A stretch of DNA of 64,000 nt. It comes from Chloroflexota bacterium. Lineage in GTDB: Bacteria > Chloroflexota > Anaerolineae > Aggregatilineales > Phototrophicaceae. The stretch lies in assembly GCA_026707745.1 (NCBI GenBank), contig JAPOWG010000096.1, forward strand, positions 1 to 64,000. Direction: 5' to 3'. The position numbers and the translations under genes were made by a program. The notes under the pieces were generated by a model. It was not told the origin of the DNA. It did no database searches and saw nothing but the letters and a program-made list of their open reading frames with translations. Below, piece by piece: positions 49,924-59,411 of this stretch (positions are counted from its first letter, which is position 1; each line of letters begins with the position of its first letter).

Positions 49924-52128
49924 GTGGACGAACAAATACAAGGCGCGATCGAGCGCGTCACCTACTTCAACGAAGAGAACGGCTACAGCGTTATCAAGAT
50001 CAGCCCCGACAAGCGTTATCCTCGGGCCCAGGCGCGCGATGGAACCGTCACCGTCGTCGGGATTATGCCGGCTTTGCAAGAAGGCGAATCGGCGCAGTTC
50101 AGCGGCGCCTGGGTCAATGATGACCGATATGGTTTCCAATTTCGCGCCGAGCAAACCATACCAATCGCGCCGCATACCGCGAAGGGCGTCATCAGTTACC
50201 TGAGCAGCGGCATCGTCAAGGGCATCGGACCGCGTACCGCCGAGAAGATCGTCAGGCACTTCGGTGAGAAGACAGTCGAAATCCTCGACACAGATCCGCG
50301 GCGTATTCATGAAGTGCCCGCACTCAAGACGAAGCTGGCGGATAATCTCATCGATGCCTGGGCGAAAAACCGCATCACGCGCAACTTGCTGATCTATCTG
50401 CAAGGGTTGGGCATCAGTGCCAGGATCTCCCGGCGTATCATCAACGAGTACGGAGCGCAGACGCAGAAGATCATCGAACATAATCCTTATCAGCTGGCGG
50501 AGGATGTCTTCACAATCGGCTTTCGCAAGGCCGACCAGATCGCCCGCAACCTCGGCGTCGAAGTGGATGCCAAATACCGTCTGCGGGCCGGCCTGCATCA
50601 CACGCTGAACGAGTTGTCGCGCGAAGGCCATACCTACGCCCCGCAAGACGAGTTGATCGAGACCGCTAGCGAATTGCTTGATATTGAAGACAAACAGGCC
50701 TTGAAGATTGCCCTGCATGGACAAGTGACCGCCGGCAAACTCATGGAAGACCGCCTGCTTGATAGAACACGCGCGGAGTTGACCAGCGCGATCTATTTGC
50801 CGCGCTTCTTCCGTGCGGAAACGGGGGTCGCCAGTCGGATGCACGCTCTGGTCGGGAGCAGGAGTATCATCATTAAGGATCATCGCAAAACAGACTGGAC
50901 GCGATTCTTGCGACAATTGAGCAAAAGCAACGATGTTGACTTGTCGCCGCGACAACAAGGCGCGGTGCGTGCGGCGCTTTCCAGCAAAGTCAGCGTCTTG
51001 ACCGGCGGACCGGGAACCGGTAAAACGACCACCTTGCAAATGCTCATACACGCGCTCAATGACGGCGACTACGCCTACAAGCTGGCATCGCCGACCGGGC
51101 GCGCCGCCAAGCGTCTTTCGGAAGCGACCGGCGTGCCAGCGAGCACAATACATCGCCTTCTGGGCTTCTCAGCCGAGATCGGCGGCTTTGAACACGACGA
51201 AGACAACCCGCTGCCGGTCGATATGGTCGTCATTGACGAAGCCTCCATGCTGGACTTGCAACTAACCCACAGCTTGCTGCGCGCCCTGCCGGCGAGCGCG
51301 CATCTGCTCCTTGTCGGCGATGTCGACCAGTTGCCGTCAGTTGGCGCTGGCAACGTACTACGCGATGTCATCGAGAGCGGCATCGCATCGGTCACGCGCC
51401 TCGACCAAATCTTCCGCCAAGACGATGACAGCCATATCGTCAGCAATGCGCATCGTATCAACGAAGGCTTGGAGCCATACACCGGCAACGACAGCAAGGA
51501 CTTCTTCTTTTTCAATATCGCTGAACCGGACGCGGCGGCGGATATACTGGTTGATATCGTTAGAACGCGAATCCCCAAACGCTGGGGACTAGATCCCGTG
51601 CGCGACATCCAGGTCATATCGCCGATGTACCGTAGCCTGATCGGCGTCGATAACCTCAACAATCGTTTGCAGGGAGAATTGAATGACAACCCACGCATGG
51701 CCAGCGTCAAGCTGGGCGGGCGCGTCTTCCGCGTCGGCGACAAAGTCATGCAGACGCGGAACAATTACGAAAAAGATGTCTTCAACGGCGATATCGGCTT
51801 CATAGACAGCATCGACGATGATGACAACTCGCTGGAAATCGTCATGGATGGCAGCTATGTCGCATACGACTACAGCGAAACCGACGACCTGATGCATGCC
51901 TATTGCATCAGCACGCACCGCTCGCAAGGCTCGGAGTATCCGGCGGTGGTCATGCCGGTAGCGACGCAGCATTACATCATGCTGCAGCGGAATCTGCTCT
52001 ACACGGCGATCACCCGCGCCAGGCAACTGGTCGTCCTGGTTGGCACGCGGCGGGCGCTATGGATCGCGGTCAACAACAACAAAGTCGCGCAGCGTCATAG
52101 CGGTCTGCTGGTGCGGCTGCAAGGCTGA
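49924..52128 (+). CDS. recD2: RecD2-type DNA helicase, copy 1
   Basis: 734 residues of the RecBC-independent RecD2 family, a 5'-3' superfamily 1B helicase for DNA repair. The N-terminal OB-like region and helix-hairpin-helix (YLSSGIVKGIGPRTAEKI) precede Walker A (TGGPGTGKTT, about 360-369) and Walker B (VVIDEASMLD, about 434-443). The C-terminal helicase motifs (CISTHRSQGSEYPAVV and YTAITRARQLVVLVG) are intact. It starts with GTG at 49924. A second paralogue follows at 53046. Confidence 0.92.
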   Translation: MDEQIQGAIERVTYFNEENGYSVIKISPDKRYPRAQARDGTVTVVGIMPALQEGESAQFSGAWVNDDRYGFQFRAEQTIPIAPHTAKGVISYLSSGIVKGIGPRTAEKIVRHFGEKTVEILDTDPRRIHEVPALKTKLADNLIDAWAKNRITRNLLIYLQGLGISARISRRIINEYGAQTQKIIEHNPYQLAEDVFTIGFRKADQIARNLGVEVDAKYRLRAGLHHTLNELSREGHTYAPQDELIETASELLDIEDKQALKIALHGQVTAGKLMEDRLLDRTRAELTSAIYLPRFFRAETGVASRMHALVGSRSIIIKDHRKTDWTRFLRQLSKSNDVDLSPRQQGAVRAALSSKVSVLTGGPGTGKTTTLQMLIHALNDGDYAYKLASPTGRAAKRLSEATGVPASTIHRLLGFSAEIGGFEHDEDNPLPVDMVVIDEASMLDLQLTHSLLRALPASAHLLLVGDVDQLPSVGAGNVLRDVIESGIASVTRLDQIFRQDDDSHIVSNAHRINEGLEPYTGNDSKDFFFFNIAEPDAAADILVDIVRTRIPKRWGLDPVRDIQVISPMYRSLIGVDNLNNRLQGELNDNPRMASVKLGGRVFRVGDKVMQTRNNYEKDVFNGDIGFIDSIDDDDNSLEIVMDGSYVAYDYSETDDLMHAYCISTHRSQGSEYPAVVMPVATQHYIMLQRNLLYTAITRARQLVVLVGTRRALWIAVNNNKVAQRHSGLLVRLQG

Positions 52129-52162
52129 CGCTCAGTCATAGAAGATAGATGCCGAAGAGCGC

Positions 52163-52933
52163 TCAGACAAACGCGATCCGAACGCCTTCAGTCTCCGACG
52201 GATCAAAAGTCGCGGAGGGACCCTCTGTCTTGAAGCTCACCCGGTAGGGCGCCGGCGCATTCGCCGCTAGATGCGCGCGCAGCGGACTTGACGAATCCCT
52301 CGGCGACAGATATTCCAGGACCTGCGAACCAACCTCGAAGCGGATTCCCGACGCGCCCAGATCATCGTCACTGAAAGCCTGCCCGTCTCGCCCCAATACG
52401 GCGGCCATGATAGCGGCGTATCGCCCCGCGTCTTCCGTCGCCAGGCTGAGGCATTGGATGCCGGTCACGCCGTTGGGCTGCGTCGTTTCGCTCGGCAGTC
52501 GTTGCGAGCGTGGCGTGACGTCTTCAATGATGAAAGGTATGAGACCCTGAAACGCGCCGCCGATTTTGTTGTTGACCCACTTGACCTCGTAGCCGTCGGG
52601 ACGACGGCGCCCGCCTTCGGCCAGGTCGCCCGCTTCGACGCCCTGCGCGCGAATGGCCGCCAGATCGGCGCGGATATCGTCGGTGGCCATGCAAAAGTCG
52701 ATCAAGCCACCGCCGCGCTCGTGCAGCAGATCCCACCAGGGATGCGCCGGGCTCTCTTCATAGAAGCCCAGCAACTCAATATACGAGCCGTCTTCGAAGC
52801 CGATCAAGGCATTATGCGATCCGTAAGGGTGCGCCCCGCCTTCGATAACGCTGAAGCCGAGACGGCGATAGGTTTCCATGGCGGCATCGAGCGCGCGCAC
52901 GGCGATGACGATATGGTCGATGCCTGTGATCAC
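52163..52933 (-). CDS. Glyoxalase-like VOC domain protein
   Basis: 256 residues, two-part VOC fold of the PF13468 type. It begins MITGIDHIVIAVRALDAAMETYRRLGFSVIEGG with a metal-ligand His; SYIELLGFYEES carries the Glu. EVKWVNNKIGGAFQGLIPFIIED and the second VOC half follow. It sits on the opposite strand between the two recD2 genes, so it probably was there before or inserted during duplication. Function unknown. Confidence 0.8.
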   Translation of the reverse strand: MITGIDHIVIAVRALDAAMETYRRLGFSVIEGGAHPYGSHNALIGFEDGSYIELLGFYEESPAHPWWDLLHERGGGLIDFCMATDDIRADLAAIRAQGVEAGDLAEGGRRRPDGYEVKWVNNKIGGAFQGLIPFIIEDVTPRSQRLPSETTQPNGVTGIQCLSLATEDAGRYAAIMAAVLGRDGQAFSDDDLGASGIRFEVGSQVLEYLSPRDSSSPLRAHLAANAPAPYRVSFKTEGPSATFDPSETEGVRIAFV

Positions 52934-53045
52934 GTAAGGTACTCTCTTCTTGTCTTGATATATTTGTCAATTCAGTGGTTAATATTATCGTAGTGGCAAC
53001 AAGAAGCCAAAATATAATCAGCGCAGTGTGGGACGTACAGGCAAC

Positions 53046-55310
53046 ATGATGGAAGAGCAAATAGAAGGCGCGGTTGTCGATATCAGGCATTACAACGAAC
53101 TCGACGGCTATAGTGTCATCAGAATTGTGCCGGGAAAGAGCCTCTCTCAGGCACAGGCAAACGACGCCGTCGTGACCGTGGTTGGCTACATGTTCAAATT
53201 GCTAATCGGCGAATCGGCGCGATTCCACGGTCAATGGGTCGAGGACTATCGATATGGCCGGCAGTTCGAGGCGTGGCAAACTATCTCTATTGACCCCAAA
53301 ACTCCCGCTGGCATCATCCGTTATCTCGGTAGCGGCATCATCAAAGGAATCGGCAAGAAAAGAGCAGCAGTGATTGCCAACCATTTCGGCAGCGACACCA
53401 TGCCTATCCTCGACCGAGAGCCAGCGCGGATTTATGAAGTTCCGGATATACCAAAATATGTTGCGGCAAATCTGGTGGTCGAATGGCGAATAAATCGCAT
53501 CAAGCGCAGTATGATGACATATCTTCAGAGCTTGGGTATAAGCGCCAAGATCGCGCAGGACATCTTCAACAAATATGGCGAGAAATCCCAAGAAACCATT
53601 GAACGCAATCCCTTCTTGTTGGAGGAAGAATTCATATATCAGATCGGCTTTGACAAGGTGGATCAGATCGCCAGAAATAGAGGTGTTGACCCGCTAAACA
53701 AGTATCGCTTATGGACAGGCCTGGAGCACACTTTGAAAATGCTCTCTCGCAAAGGGCATACCTGCGCGCCGCTGGAACTCCTGCTCAAAGAAACAAAACT
53801 TTTGCTTGGCGTTGAACATGAGCACTTGCAGCGGATAATCCCACTGCAGTTGGCTACCGGGGACTTGGTAGAAGATGACTTGCTTAATGAGAGCAACGGA
53901 ACGCTGATAACCGCAATTTACCTCCCAGAATACTATTGCGCCGAAACTAACGTCGCCAGTCGCTTGCTAGACATGAGTAAGAGTAGGAACAGCCAAATTA
54001 ATTGCGATTCGGGCGAAAAATGTTGGAAGATGCTACTGGCTTCTCTGTGCTCGGATAACGGAGTGAAGCTTTCCCCGGAACAGGAAGAAGCGATTGGCAT
54101 GGCGCTAACGAACAAGCTCAGTGTTTTGACCGGCGGACCCGGTACTGGCAAGACTACAGTACTGCGGATGCTGATTAAAATCCTGATTGAAAACAATCAT
54201 CAATTTGCGCTGGCAGCGCCGACCGGGCGTGCCGCCAAACGCCTCGGAGAAACGACAGAAGAAGAAGCCCGTACGATCCATCGACTACTGGGTTATTTAC
54301 CAGAAACGGGAGGCTTCCAACAAGATCAGGACAATCCGTTGAAATTTGACATCATCATCATCGACGAAGCTTCGATGCTGGACCTTGAGTTGTTCCACAG
54401 CTTGCTCAAAGCGATACCCTCGACGGCGCATCTGCTTTTGGTCGGTGATGTCGATCAATTGCCGCCGGTCGGAGCGGGCAATGTCCTTGGAGATATCATC
54501 AATAGTGAAATCGCTCCCGTGACGGAGCTCGAAAAAATCTATCGGCAAGAGACAGGCAGCCAAATTGCCATTAATGCCCAGCTTATCAAACAAGGGAAAT
54601 ATCCGAATTTGGACGTGAAATCCAGCGAGGACTTTTACTTCTTTAACGTTTCCGATGCCAAAAAAGCTGCCGACGAGGTAGTTGAGTTGGTCACTACGAA
54701 GATAAAGAAAAAATTTGGGTTTGATCCCTTGCGAGAACTGCAAGTGCTTGCGCCTATGTATGCCGGTCCCATCGGCATTGACAATCTTAATGCACGATTG
54801 CGAGAAGCCTTGAATGATGAAAACCGCAAAGAATTTGTCAAGATAGCTGGTCGCCCATTTCGCGTTGGCGACAAGATCATGCAAAGGCGCAACAATTATG
54901 AAAAAGGTGTCTTTAATGGCGATATCGGCTTCATTGATAGCATCAATCACAATGACAAGAGTCTTGAATTATGGATAGATGATAGACTGGTGACTTATGA
55001 TTTCAGCGAAGCAAGCGCCCTTACACACGCTTATTGCATTAGCGTACATAAATCGCAAGGCTCGGAGTATCCCGCTGTGATCATACCTATCATGACCCAG
55101 CAGGGCAGAATGCTCCGGCGTTACTTGCTCTACACTGCTATCACCCGCGCCAAAGAATTGGTCGTGCTGGTTGGCTCAAGACAGGCAATATGGACTGCTG
55201 TAAACAATAATCAAGTCGACGAACGGTACAGCGGACTCCAGACACGCCTCCAACAACAATCACCCAAGATAGACGCGCTATCGGAGACACAACCCTCGAT
55301 TCAGACGTAG
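53046..55310 (+). CDS. recD2: RecD2-type DNA helicase, copy 2
   Basis: About 754 residues and colinear with the copy at 49924. Helix-hairpin-helix is YLGSGIIKGIGKKRAAVI, Walker A TGGPGTGKTTVLRML, Walker B IIIIDEASMLD, and the C-terminal ISVHKSQGSEYPAVI and YTAITRAKELVVLVG are intact. Codon use is visibly richer in A and T than in copy 1 (many AAA, AAT, GAA), which suggests separate histories or acquisition rather than a recent tandem duplication. ATG at 53046 or 53049. The 3' end overlaps map by ten bases. Confidence 0.9.
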   Translation: MMEEQIEGAVVDIRHYNELDGYSVIRIVPGKSLSQAQANDAVVTVVGYMFKLLIGESARFHGQWVEDYRYGRQFEAWQTISIDPKTPAGIIRYLGSGIIKGIGKKRAAVIANHFGSDTMPILDREPARIYEVPDIPKYVAANLVVEWRINRIKRSMMTYLQSLGISAKIAQDIFNKYGEKSQETIERNPFLLEEEFIYQIGFDKVDQIARNRGVDPLNKYRLWTGLEHTLKMLSRKGHTCAPLELLLKETKLLLGVEHEHLQRIIPLQLATGDLVEDDLLNESNGTLITAIYLPEYYCAETNVASRLLDMSKSRNSQINCDSGEKCWKMLLASLCSDNGVKLSPEQEEAIGMALTNKLSVLTGGPGTGKTTVLRMLIKILIENNHQFALAAPTGRAAKRLGETTEEEARTIHRLLGYLPETGGFQQDQDNPLKFDIIIIDEASMLDLELFHSLLKAIPSTAHLLLVGDVDQLPPVGAGNVLGDIINSEIAPVTELEKIYRQETGSQIAINAQLIKQGKYPNLDVKSSEDFYFFNVSDAKKAADEVVELVTTKIKKKFGFDPLRELQVLAPMYAGPIGIDNLNARLREALNDENRKEFVKIAGRPFRVGDKIMQRRNNYEKGVFNGDIGFIDSINHNDKSLELWIDDRLVTYDFSEASALTHAYCISVHKSQGSEYPAVIIPIMTQQGRMLRRYLLYTAITRAKELVVLVGSRQAIWTAVNNNQVDERYSGLQTRLQQQSPKIDALSETQPSIQT

Positions 55311-56062
55311 CCACCGTCAACTTTAGTGACCAGAATAGGTTCGTCCCCATTGATGATGACGGTGTGCTCGTATTGCGCCGTGAGGCTGCCGTCGACCGTG
55401 CGCAGGGTCCAGCCGTCTTCCTCTGTTTTGATTCGGCCGCGACCGGTATTAAAGAAGGGTTCCAGCGTGACCACCATGCCGTCCTTTAAGACATCTCGGT
55501 TGCGCCAGTTGTAGAAGTTGGGAATAGAGGGTTTCTCGTGAATATGGCGGCCGACGCCGTGCCCGCCCAATTGACGCAGAGTGCGATAGCCGTTTTTTCT
55601 GGCGTATCTCTCCACCGCCTTGCCGATGGCATTGGCGCGCTGTCCCGGGCGCGCCATTTCAATTGACATGTATAAGGCCCGGCGCGTGGCGCGGCAAAGT
55701 CTTTCCAGCGCGGGCTGGGCTGGTGGCATGATGATTGTAGCGCCGGTATCGCCCCAGTAGTCTTCCAGCACGGCGGACACATCTACATTGAGCAAGTCGC
55801 CTTCACGGATCAACCGGTCTTTACGCGGGACGCCATGCGCCGCCTCGTCATTGAGGCTGATGCAGGTGAATCCAGGGAAGCGATAGGCGCTGATCGGCGC
55901 CGAAGTTGCCCCGACGCTCGTGAGGAAATCGCGCCCAATATCGTCGAGGTCGCGGGTGCTCATGCCGGCTTCTGCCCGGTCCAGCATGAGTTTGAGTGTC
56001 AAACCGCAGATTTCTCCGATGCGCCGCATGCCACGCAGGTCTTTTTGAGAATTGATCTGCAT
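55301..56062 (-). CDS. map: Methionine aminopeptidase, type I
   Basis: About 253 residues. The five metal ligands are visible: Asp in LNVDVSAVLEDYWGDTGAT (two), His in GGHGVGRHIHEKP, Glu in VVTLEPFFNTGR and Glu in AQYEHTVII. It removes the initiator methionine. The ATG at 56062 is preferred over an in-frame TTG at 56074. Usual neighbours (adk, infA, secY) are absent, so it stands outside the ribosomal operon here. It converges with and slightly overlaps the second recD2. Confidence 0.94.
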   Translation of the reverse strand: MQINSQKDLRGMRRIGEICGLTLKLMLDRAEAGMSTRDLDDIGRDFLTSVGATSAPISAYRFPGFTCISLNDEAAHGVPRKDRLIREGDLLNVDVSAVLEDYWGDTGATIIMPPAQPALERLCRATRRALYMSIEMARPGQRANAIGKAVERYARKNGYRTLRQLGGHGVGRHIHEKPSIPNFYNWRNRDVLKDGMVVTLEPFFNTGRGRIKTEEDGWTLRTVDGSLTAQYEHTVIINGDEPILVTKVDGGYV

Positions 56063-56120
56063 TTCACAACCCAACTCGAAATCGTCGGAAACTGCCCGGT
56101 TGACACCCTCTCATTTAATG

Positions 56121-56205
56121 AACCGCGATTTGCGGTAGCCGAGCAGGTTTATTATTTTGTGTGGGCGCGGTAGCCCAAATTCGCCGGTTACGCGCCGAGC
56201 GGCTT
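56121..56205 (+). repeat. Dispersed structured intergenic repeat, copy B
   Basis: Same orientation as copy A. Hairpin ACCGC-GATTT-GCGGT (56122-56136) replaces the CGTCGC stem of copy A, while the core TTATTATTTTGTGTGGGCGC and the end GCCGAGCGGCTT are nearly identical. No T-run follows. It lies between map and plsY. Confidence 0.75.
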
Positions 56206-56251
56206 CACTGAAAATGGCCGATTGCGAGGATAGATTAGCTGGGAGCGAAAT

Positions 56252-56929
56252 TCAATTCGAGACTTGCTCGCCCAGTCGCCGCTCCGTACCCGCCAGCAAA
56301 CGTTGAACATTGCCGCGATGCCGCAGGAGCAACATAAAGCTAAGCGCAACCGCATAGACCAGCAGGATCGGTTTCTGGAATTCAGTACCGACCAGGAGGA
56401 TGAGCCAAACATTGGCGACAGCGAAACCGATCAAGACGCCCAGCGAGACATAACGCGTGCGGGAGATAATGGCGATGCCGATGGCCGCGGCAACCAGGCT
56501 CTGAAAGGGTTGTATCATCATCATGGCCCCGAAGGCGGTCGCCGCGCCCTTGCCGCCCCGTACGATCAGGCGCAACTTGCCCTCTTTGATCGACGCGGTC
56601 AGCACAGTGGCGAAGAGCGACCAATTGTGCCCGACAACGACGCTGGTCGCGGAGACAGATGTCGCCACGCCGATCTGCTCCGGCAGGATGACATCTCGCG
56701 CCAGCCAGACGGCGAAGACACCCTTGGAGATATCAACCAGCCCGGTGAAGATCGCCCAGCCCTTGCCCACGGCCCGGGCGACATTGGTGCCACCCATATT
56801 GCCACTGCCCACCTCGAAGATATTGACATTTCGGGCCTTGCCAACGAAATAGGCGGTGGGGAAAGAACCGATCAAATAGCCGGCGACGACGCAGGCGATG
56901 ACTTGCAGGGCGTTGTCGGCGTTAAACAT
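56252..56929 (-). CDS. plsY: Glycerol-3-phosphate acyltransferase PlsY
   Basis: 225 residues, integral membrane enzyme that acylates glycerol-3-phosphate from acyl-phosphate, the first step of phospholipid synthesis. The signature GYLIGSFPTAYFVGKARN followed by VGSGNMGGTNVARAVGKGWA, and the later RGGKGAATAFGAMM motif, are PlsY hallmarks. About five to seven membrane helices. No PlsX gene is in the window. Confidence 0.94.
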   Translation of the reverse strand: MFNADNALQVIACVVAGYLIGSFPTAYFVGKARNVNIFEVGSGNMGGTNVARAVGKGWAIFTGLVDISKGVFAVWLARDVILPEQIGVATSVSATSVVVGHNWSLFATVLTASIKEGKLRLIVRGGKGAATAFGAMMMIQPFQSLVAAAIGIAIISRTRYVSLGVLIGFAVANVWLILLVGTEFQKPILLVYAVALSFMLLLRHRGNVQRLLAGTERRLGEQVSN

Positions 56930-56994
56930 CGCGCTTACCTGACAAAACCAAGTTTCATCAATATCTTACGCTAAATGATCGGCAATTGCCAGCA

Positions 56995-58152
56995 CTAGTC
57001 CTCGTCGTCAAGTATCTGGCACCCTATCCAAATCGTATTGTACAGGGCGTCTTGTCTGTCCCAAATCACACTGAATGCTTGCTCGTCAATCGTGCCACCA
57101 ACGGTGTATTGGCCGAGCGGAAAGGATTCTCCCACGATCCATTCAACACGATAGGTCAGTCCGTCATCGGCAGTATGTGTAGCTGTCGAATCCATTGGCC
57201 GAGGATCGCCCTCTTCCGGGAAGATGATTTCGACGGCGATCTTTGAGTGATCCTCACCGGCGATGATGACATTCAGATCTTCTTCATAGTAGTCGCTTGT
57301 CACCAGGAAGCAATCGGCGCCCTCGAACTCGTATGTCTCGCCATCAATAAGCCGGGCGGGCGATTCGCTGTCTTCTCGCGGACTGCCCTCGAGCTCTTCC
57401 GCTGCGCGCAGGCAGGTCAAGGCGATTGTTCGGTATGCCTCCGATTCCTCAGTACGGACCCACCAAAAGCGATAACTCTCATCGTCGACATGTACATCAA
57501 TTGTATACCTGCCATAGGGGAAGCTATCGCCCTCAACCCATTCGGTGCGCGAGGGCACATCAATGCCAGCCATAGTCAGAGTGTACCTGTGCGTGTGATC
57601 CATCTTCAGCGGTTCTTCTTCTTCCGGCAGATAGACATCGATTGACATATCATCTTGGCGAAAACCACCGTAGGTAACATTGAAATCGTCTTCAAAGCGA
57701 TCAGTGACCATAATGCTGCAATCAACCTCATCAAGGCTGTGCATCTTGTCATTTATGAGCACCGCGTCGAACCAGGGCTCCCTGTCTGATTCTGCAGCGG
57801 CCGCTAGCTCGGTATCTACCTCTATATCAGGCGCATCCTCGGCCTCCTCGGCAGCGTCGGTCACAGCGCTTGCTTCGCTGTCCTCATCCGTTTCCGACGG
57901 CGCTCCCAAGACAATAACCCTGTCTTCTTCTGGCAGGCAAAGGGCGAATAACATGACCAAAAAGTCTCCAAAGCTGCGAACGAAATCGGTATCTTTCATC
58001 ATGAAGGTTTCTTCGCCATATTCATCATAGAGCCTGTTGACAAGTTCGCAGTTGTAGTTCATTTCTGTCTCTTCGTCGTAATGCCAGTCTTGGGCAAAAC
58101 CCGGAGCCAGCAAGACGAGAAACAGTACAATCGCTAGGCCGCACCTGGACAT
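56995..58152 (-). CDS. Secreted acidic protein with two tandem modules
   Basis: About 385 residues. The signal peptide (CGLAIVLFLVLLAPGFAQD) is followed by a region with few cysteines, an acidic Ala/Glu/Asp linker (about 85-120), and two related modules of about 105 residues. Each has a leading DC-type cysteine, a middle PLPEEEEP or FPEEGDP turn, RTEWVEGDSFPYGRY or RVEWIVGESFPLGQY, and ends in ALTC or WIGC. So one disulfide per module is likely. ATG at 58152 follows AAAGGAAC. Not recognised; probably an extracellular beta-rich protein. Confidence 0.65.
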   Translation of the reverse strand: MSRCGLAIVLFLVLLAPGFAQDWHYDEETEMNYNCELVNRLYDEYGEETFMMKDTDFVRSFGDFLVMLFALCLPEEDRVIVLGAPSETDEDSEASAVTDAAEEAEDAPDIEVDTELAAAAESDREPWFDAVLINDKMHSLDEVDCSIMVTDRFEDDFNVTYGGFRQDDMSIDVYLPEEEEPLKMDHTHRYTLTMAGIDVPSRTEWVEGDSFPYGRYTIDVHVDDESYRFWWVRTEESEAYRTIALTCLRAAEELEGSPREDSESPARLIDGETYEFEGADCFLVTSDYYEEDLNVIIAGEDHSKIAVEIIFPEEGDPRPMDSTATHTADDGLTYRVEWIVGESFPLGQYTVGGTIDEQAFSVIWDRQDALYNTIWIGCQILDDED

Positions 58153-58389
58153 AACAGTTCCTTTCAACTTCTAGCCATAGGATCACGGCTACTGTATCGA
58201 TAAGGTTAATTGACCGCAGCAAGTGTCGCAACCCGCTAGCAATGCAGCCGTAGGGCAAACGTAGGAGAGAGTTTTTGACCAGGTCGCGCTATTGTTGCCT
58301 GTCTCTCGCCTTCATCACTTCGCTAGTAGATTTGTGCAATTGTCGCTAGGATAGGGGTATCGATCGACATTCATAGTCTGTGACCAAAA

Positions 58390-59379
58390 ATGACGCCCAA
58401 GCCTCTCATCTCAATCGTCATGGGCGATCCAGCCGGCATCGGTCCCGAAATAATCGTCAAGCTGTTGTCTGACGAGAACTGGCATAAGCGCTGCCGGCTC
58501 TTCATCATCGGCGACGCCCAAGTCATGCTCGACAACGCCGCCGCGCTGAAGCTGCCGCTTCGCACCCGCGCGATTGATGATCTCGCGGATGCTGAATTTG
58601 CGCGGGGATGCATTGATGTGCTGTCTCCGCCCGGGTTCGAGTTGGGACCTGTACCATTGCCGCAAGTTAACGCCAAATGCGGAGAAGCAGCCGGGACTTA
58701 CCTTCAAAACGCCTACGAGCTAGCCACGCAATCGCGCATACAGGGGGTGGTCATGGCCCCAATGAACAAGGAGTCATTTCGACTGGCGGGTTACAACTAT
58801 TTCGATGAGCTCGAGTTCCTGGGCGATATCACCGGCAGTCCCGAACCCTTCATCCTGGGCGCGGCTGGACCAATCTGGGCAGTGGCGGTCACTGAGCATA
58901 TCGCCTTTAAGGACATCGTGTTTCATATCAAGCGCGAGCGGATCCTCCGTTATATCGGACACATGCGGAATGTCTTGGAAAAGCTGGGACACGCCGAGCC
59001 AAGGATCGCGGTAGCGGCATTGAATCCGCACGCTGGCGAAGGCGGCTTATTCGGCAGAGAAGAAATTGACGAGATCGCGCCGGCTGTTCGAGACGCCATG
59101 CGCGATGAAATAAATGTCACGGGGCCGGTACCAGCCGATATCGTCTTCAAGCGGGCCCTTGAGGGTGATTTCGATGGCGTCGTCTGTATGTATCACGATC
59201 AGATGAACATCGCGCGTAAGCTCCAGGCGCGTGGCGATATCGCCACGCTTTGGATGGGACTGCCGGTCATCGGCGCGACAACTGCGCACGGCACCGCCTT
59301 TGACATCGCGGGAAAGGGTATCGCCGATCCAGGCAGTTTGCGGGCGGCGCTGAATCACGTGATCAAGCTAGCGCGATAA
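58390..59379 (+). CDS. pdxA: PdxA-type 4-hydroxythreonine-4-phosphate dehydrogenase
   Basis: 329 residues. ISIVMGDPAGIGPEII is the family start. Metal ligands are His in LNPHAGEGGLFG, Asp/His in YHDQMNIARKL and His in TTAHGTAFDIAGKG. Known activity is in pyridoxal phosphate synthesis, but PdxA2 homologues act on D-threonate or other phosphorylated sugar acids in catabolism. No other vitamin B6 gene is nearby, so the catabolic role cannot be excluded. Confidence 0.9.
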   Translation: MTPKPLISIVMGDPAGIGPEIIVKLLSDENWHKRCRLFIIGDAQVMLDNAAALKLPLRTRAIDDLADAEFARGCIDVLSPPGFELGPVPLPQVNAKCGEAAGTYLQNAYELATQSRIQGVVMAPMNKESFRLAGYNYFDELEFLGDITGSPEPFILGAAGPIWAVAVTEHIAFKDIVFHIKRERILRYIGHMRNVLEKLGHAEPRIAVAALNPHAGEGGLFGREEIDEIAPAVRDAMRDEINVTGPVPADIVFKRALEGDFDGVVCMYHDQMNIARKLQARGDIATLWMGLPVIGATTAHGTAFDIAGKGIADPGSLRAALNHVIKLAR

Positions 59380-59411
59380 GCCGCGTGTTAGCAGGTTGAA
59401 TGCGCGAAAAC

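Noticed and set aside
49864..51153. 429-codon open frame on the minus strand
   Set aside because: Antisense to the first recD2, whose motifs are all intact; the product has no recognisable pattern.
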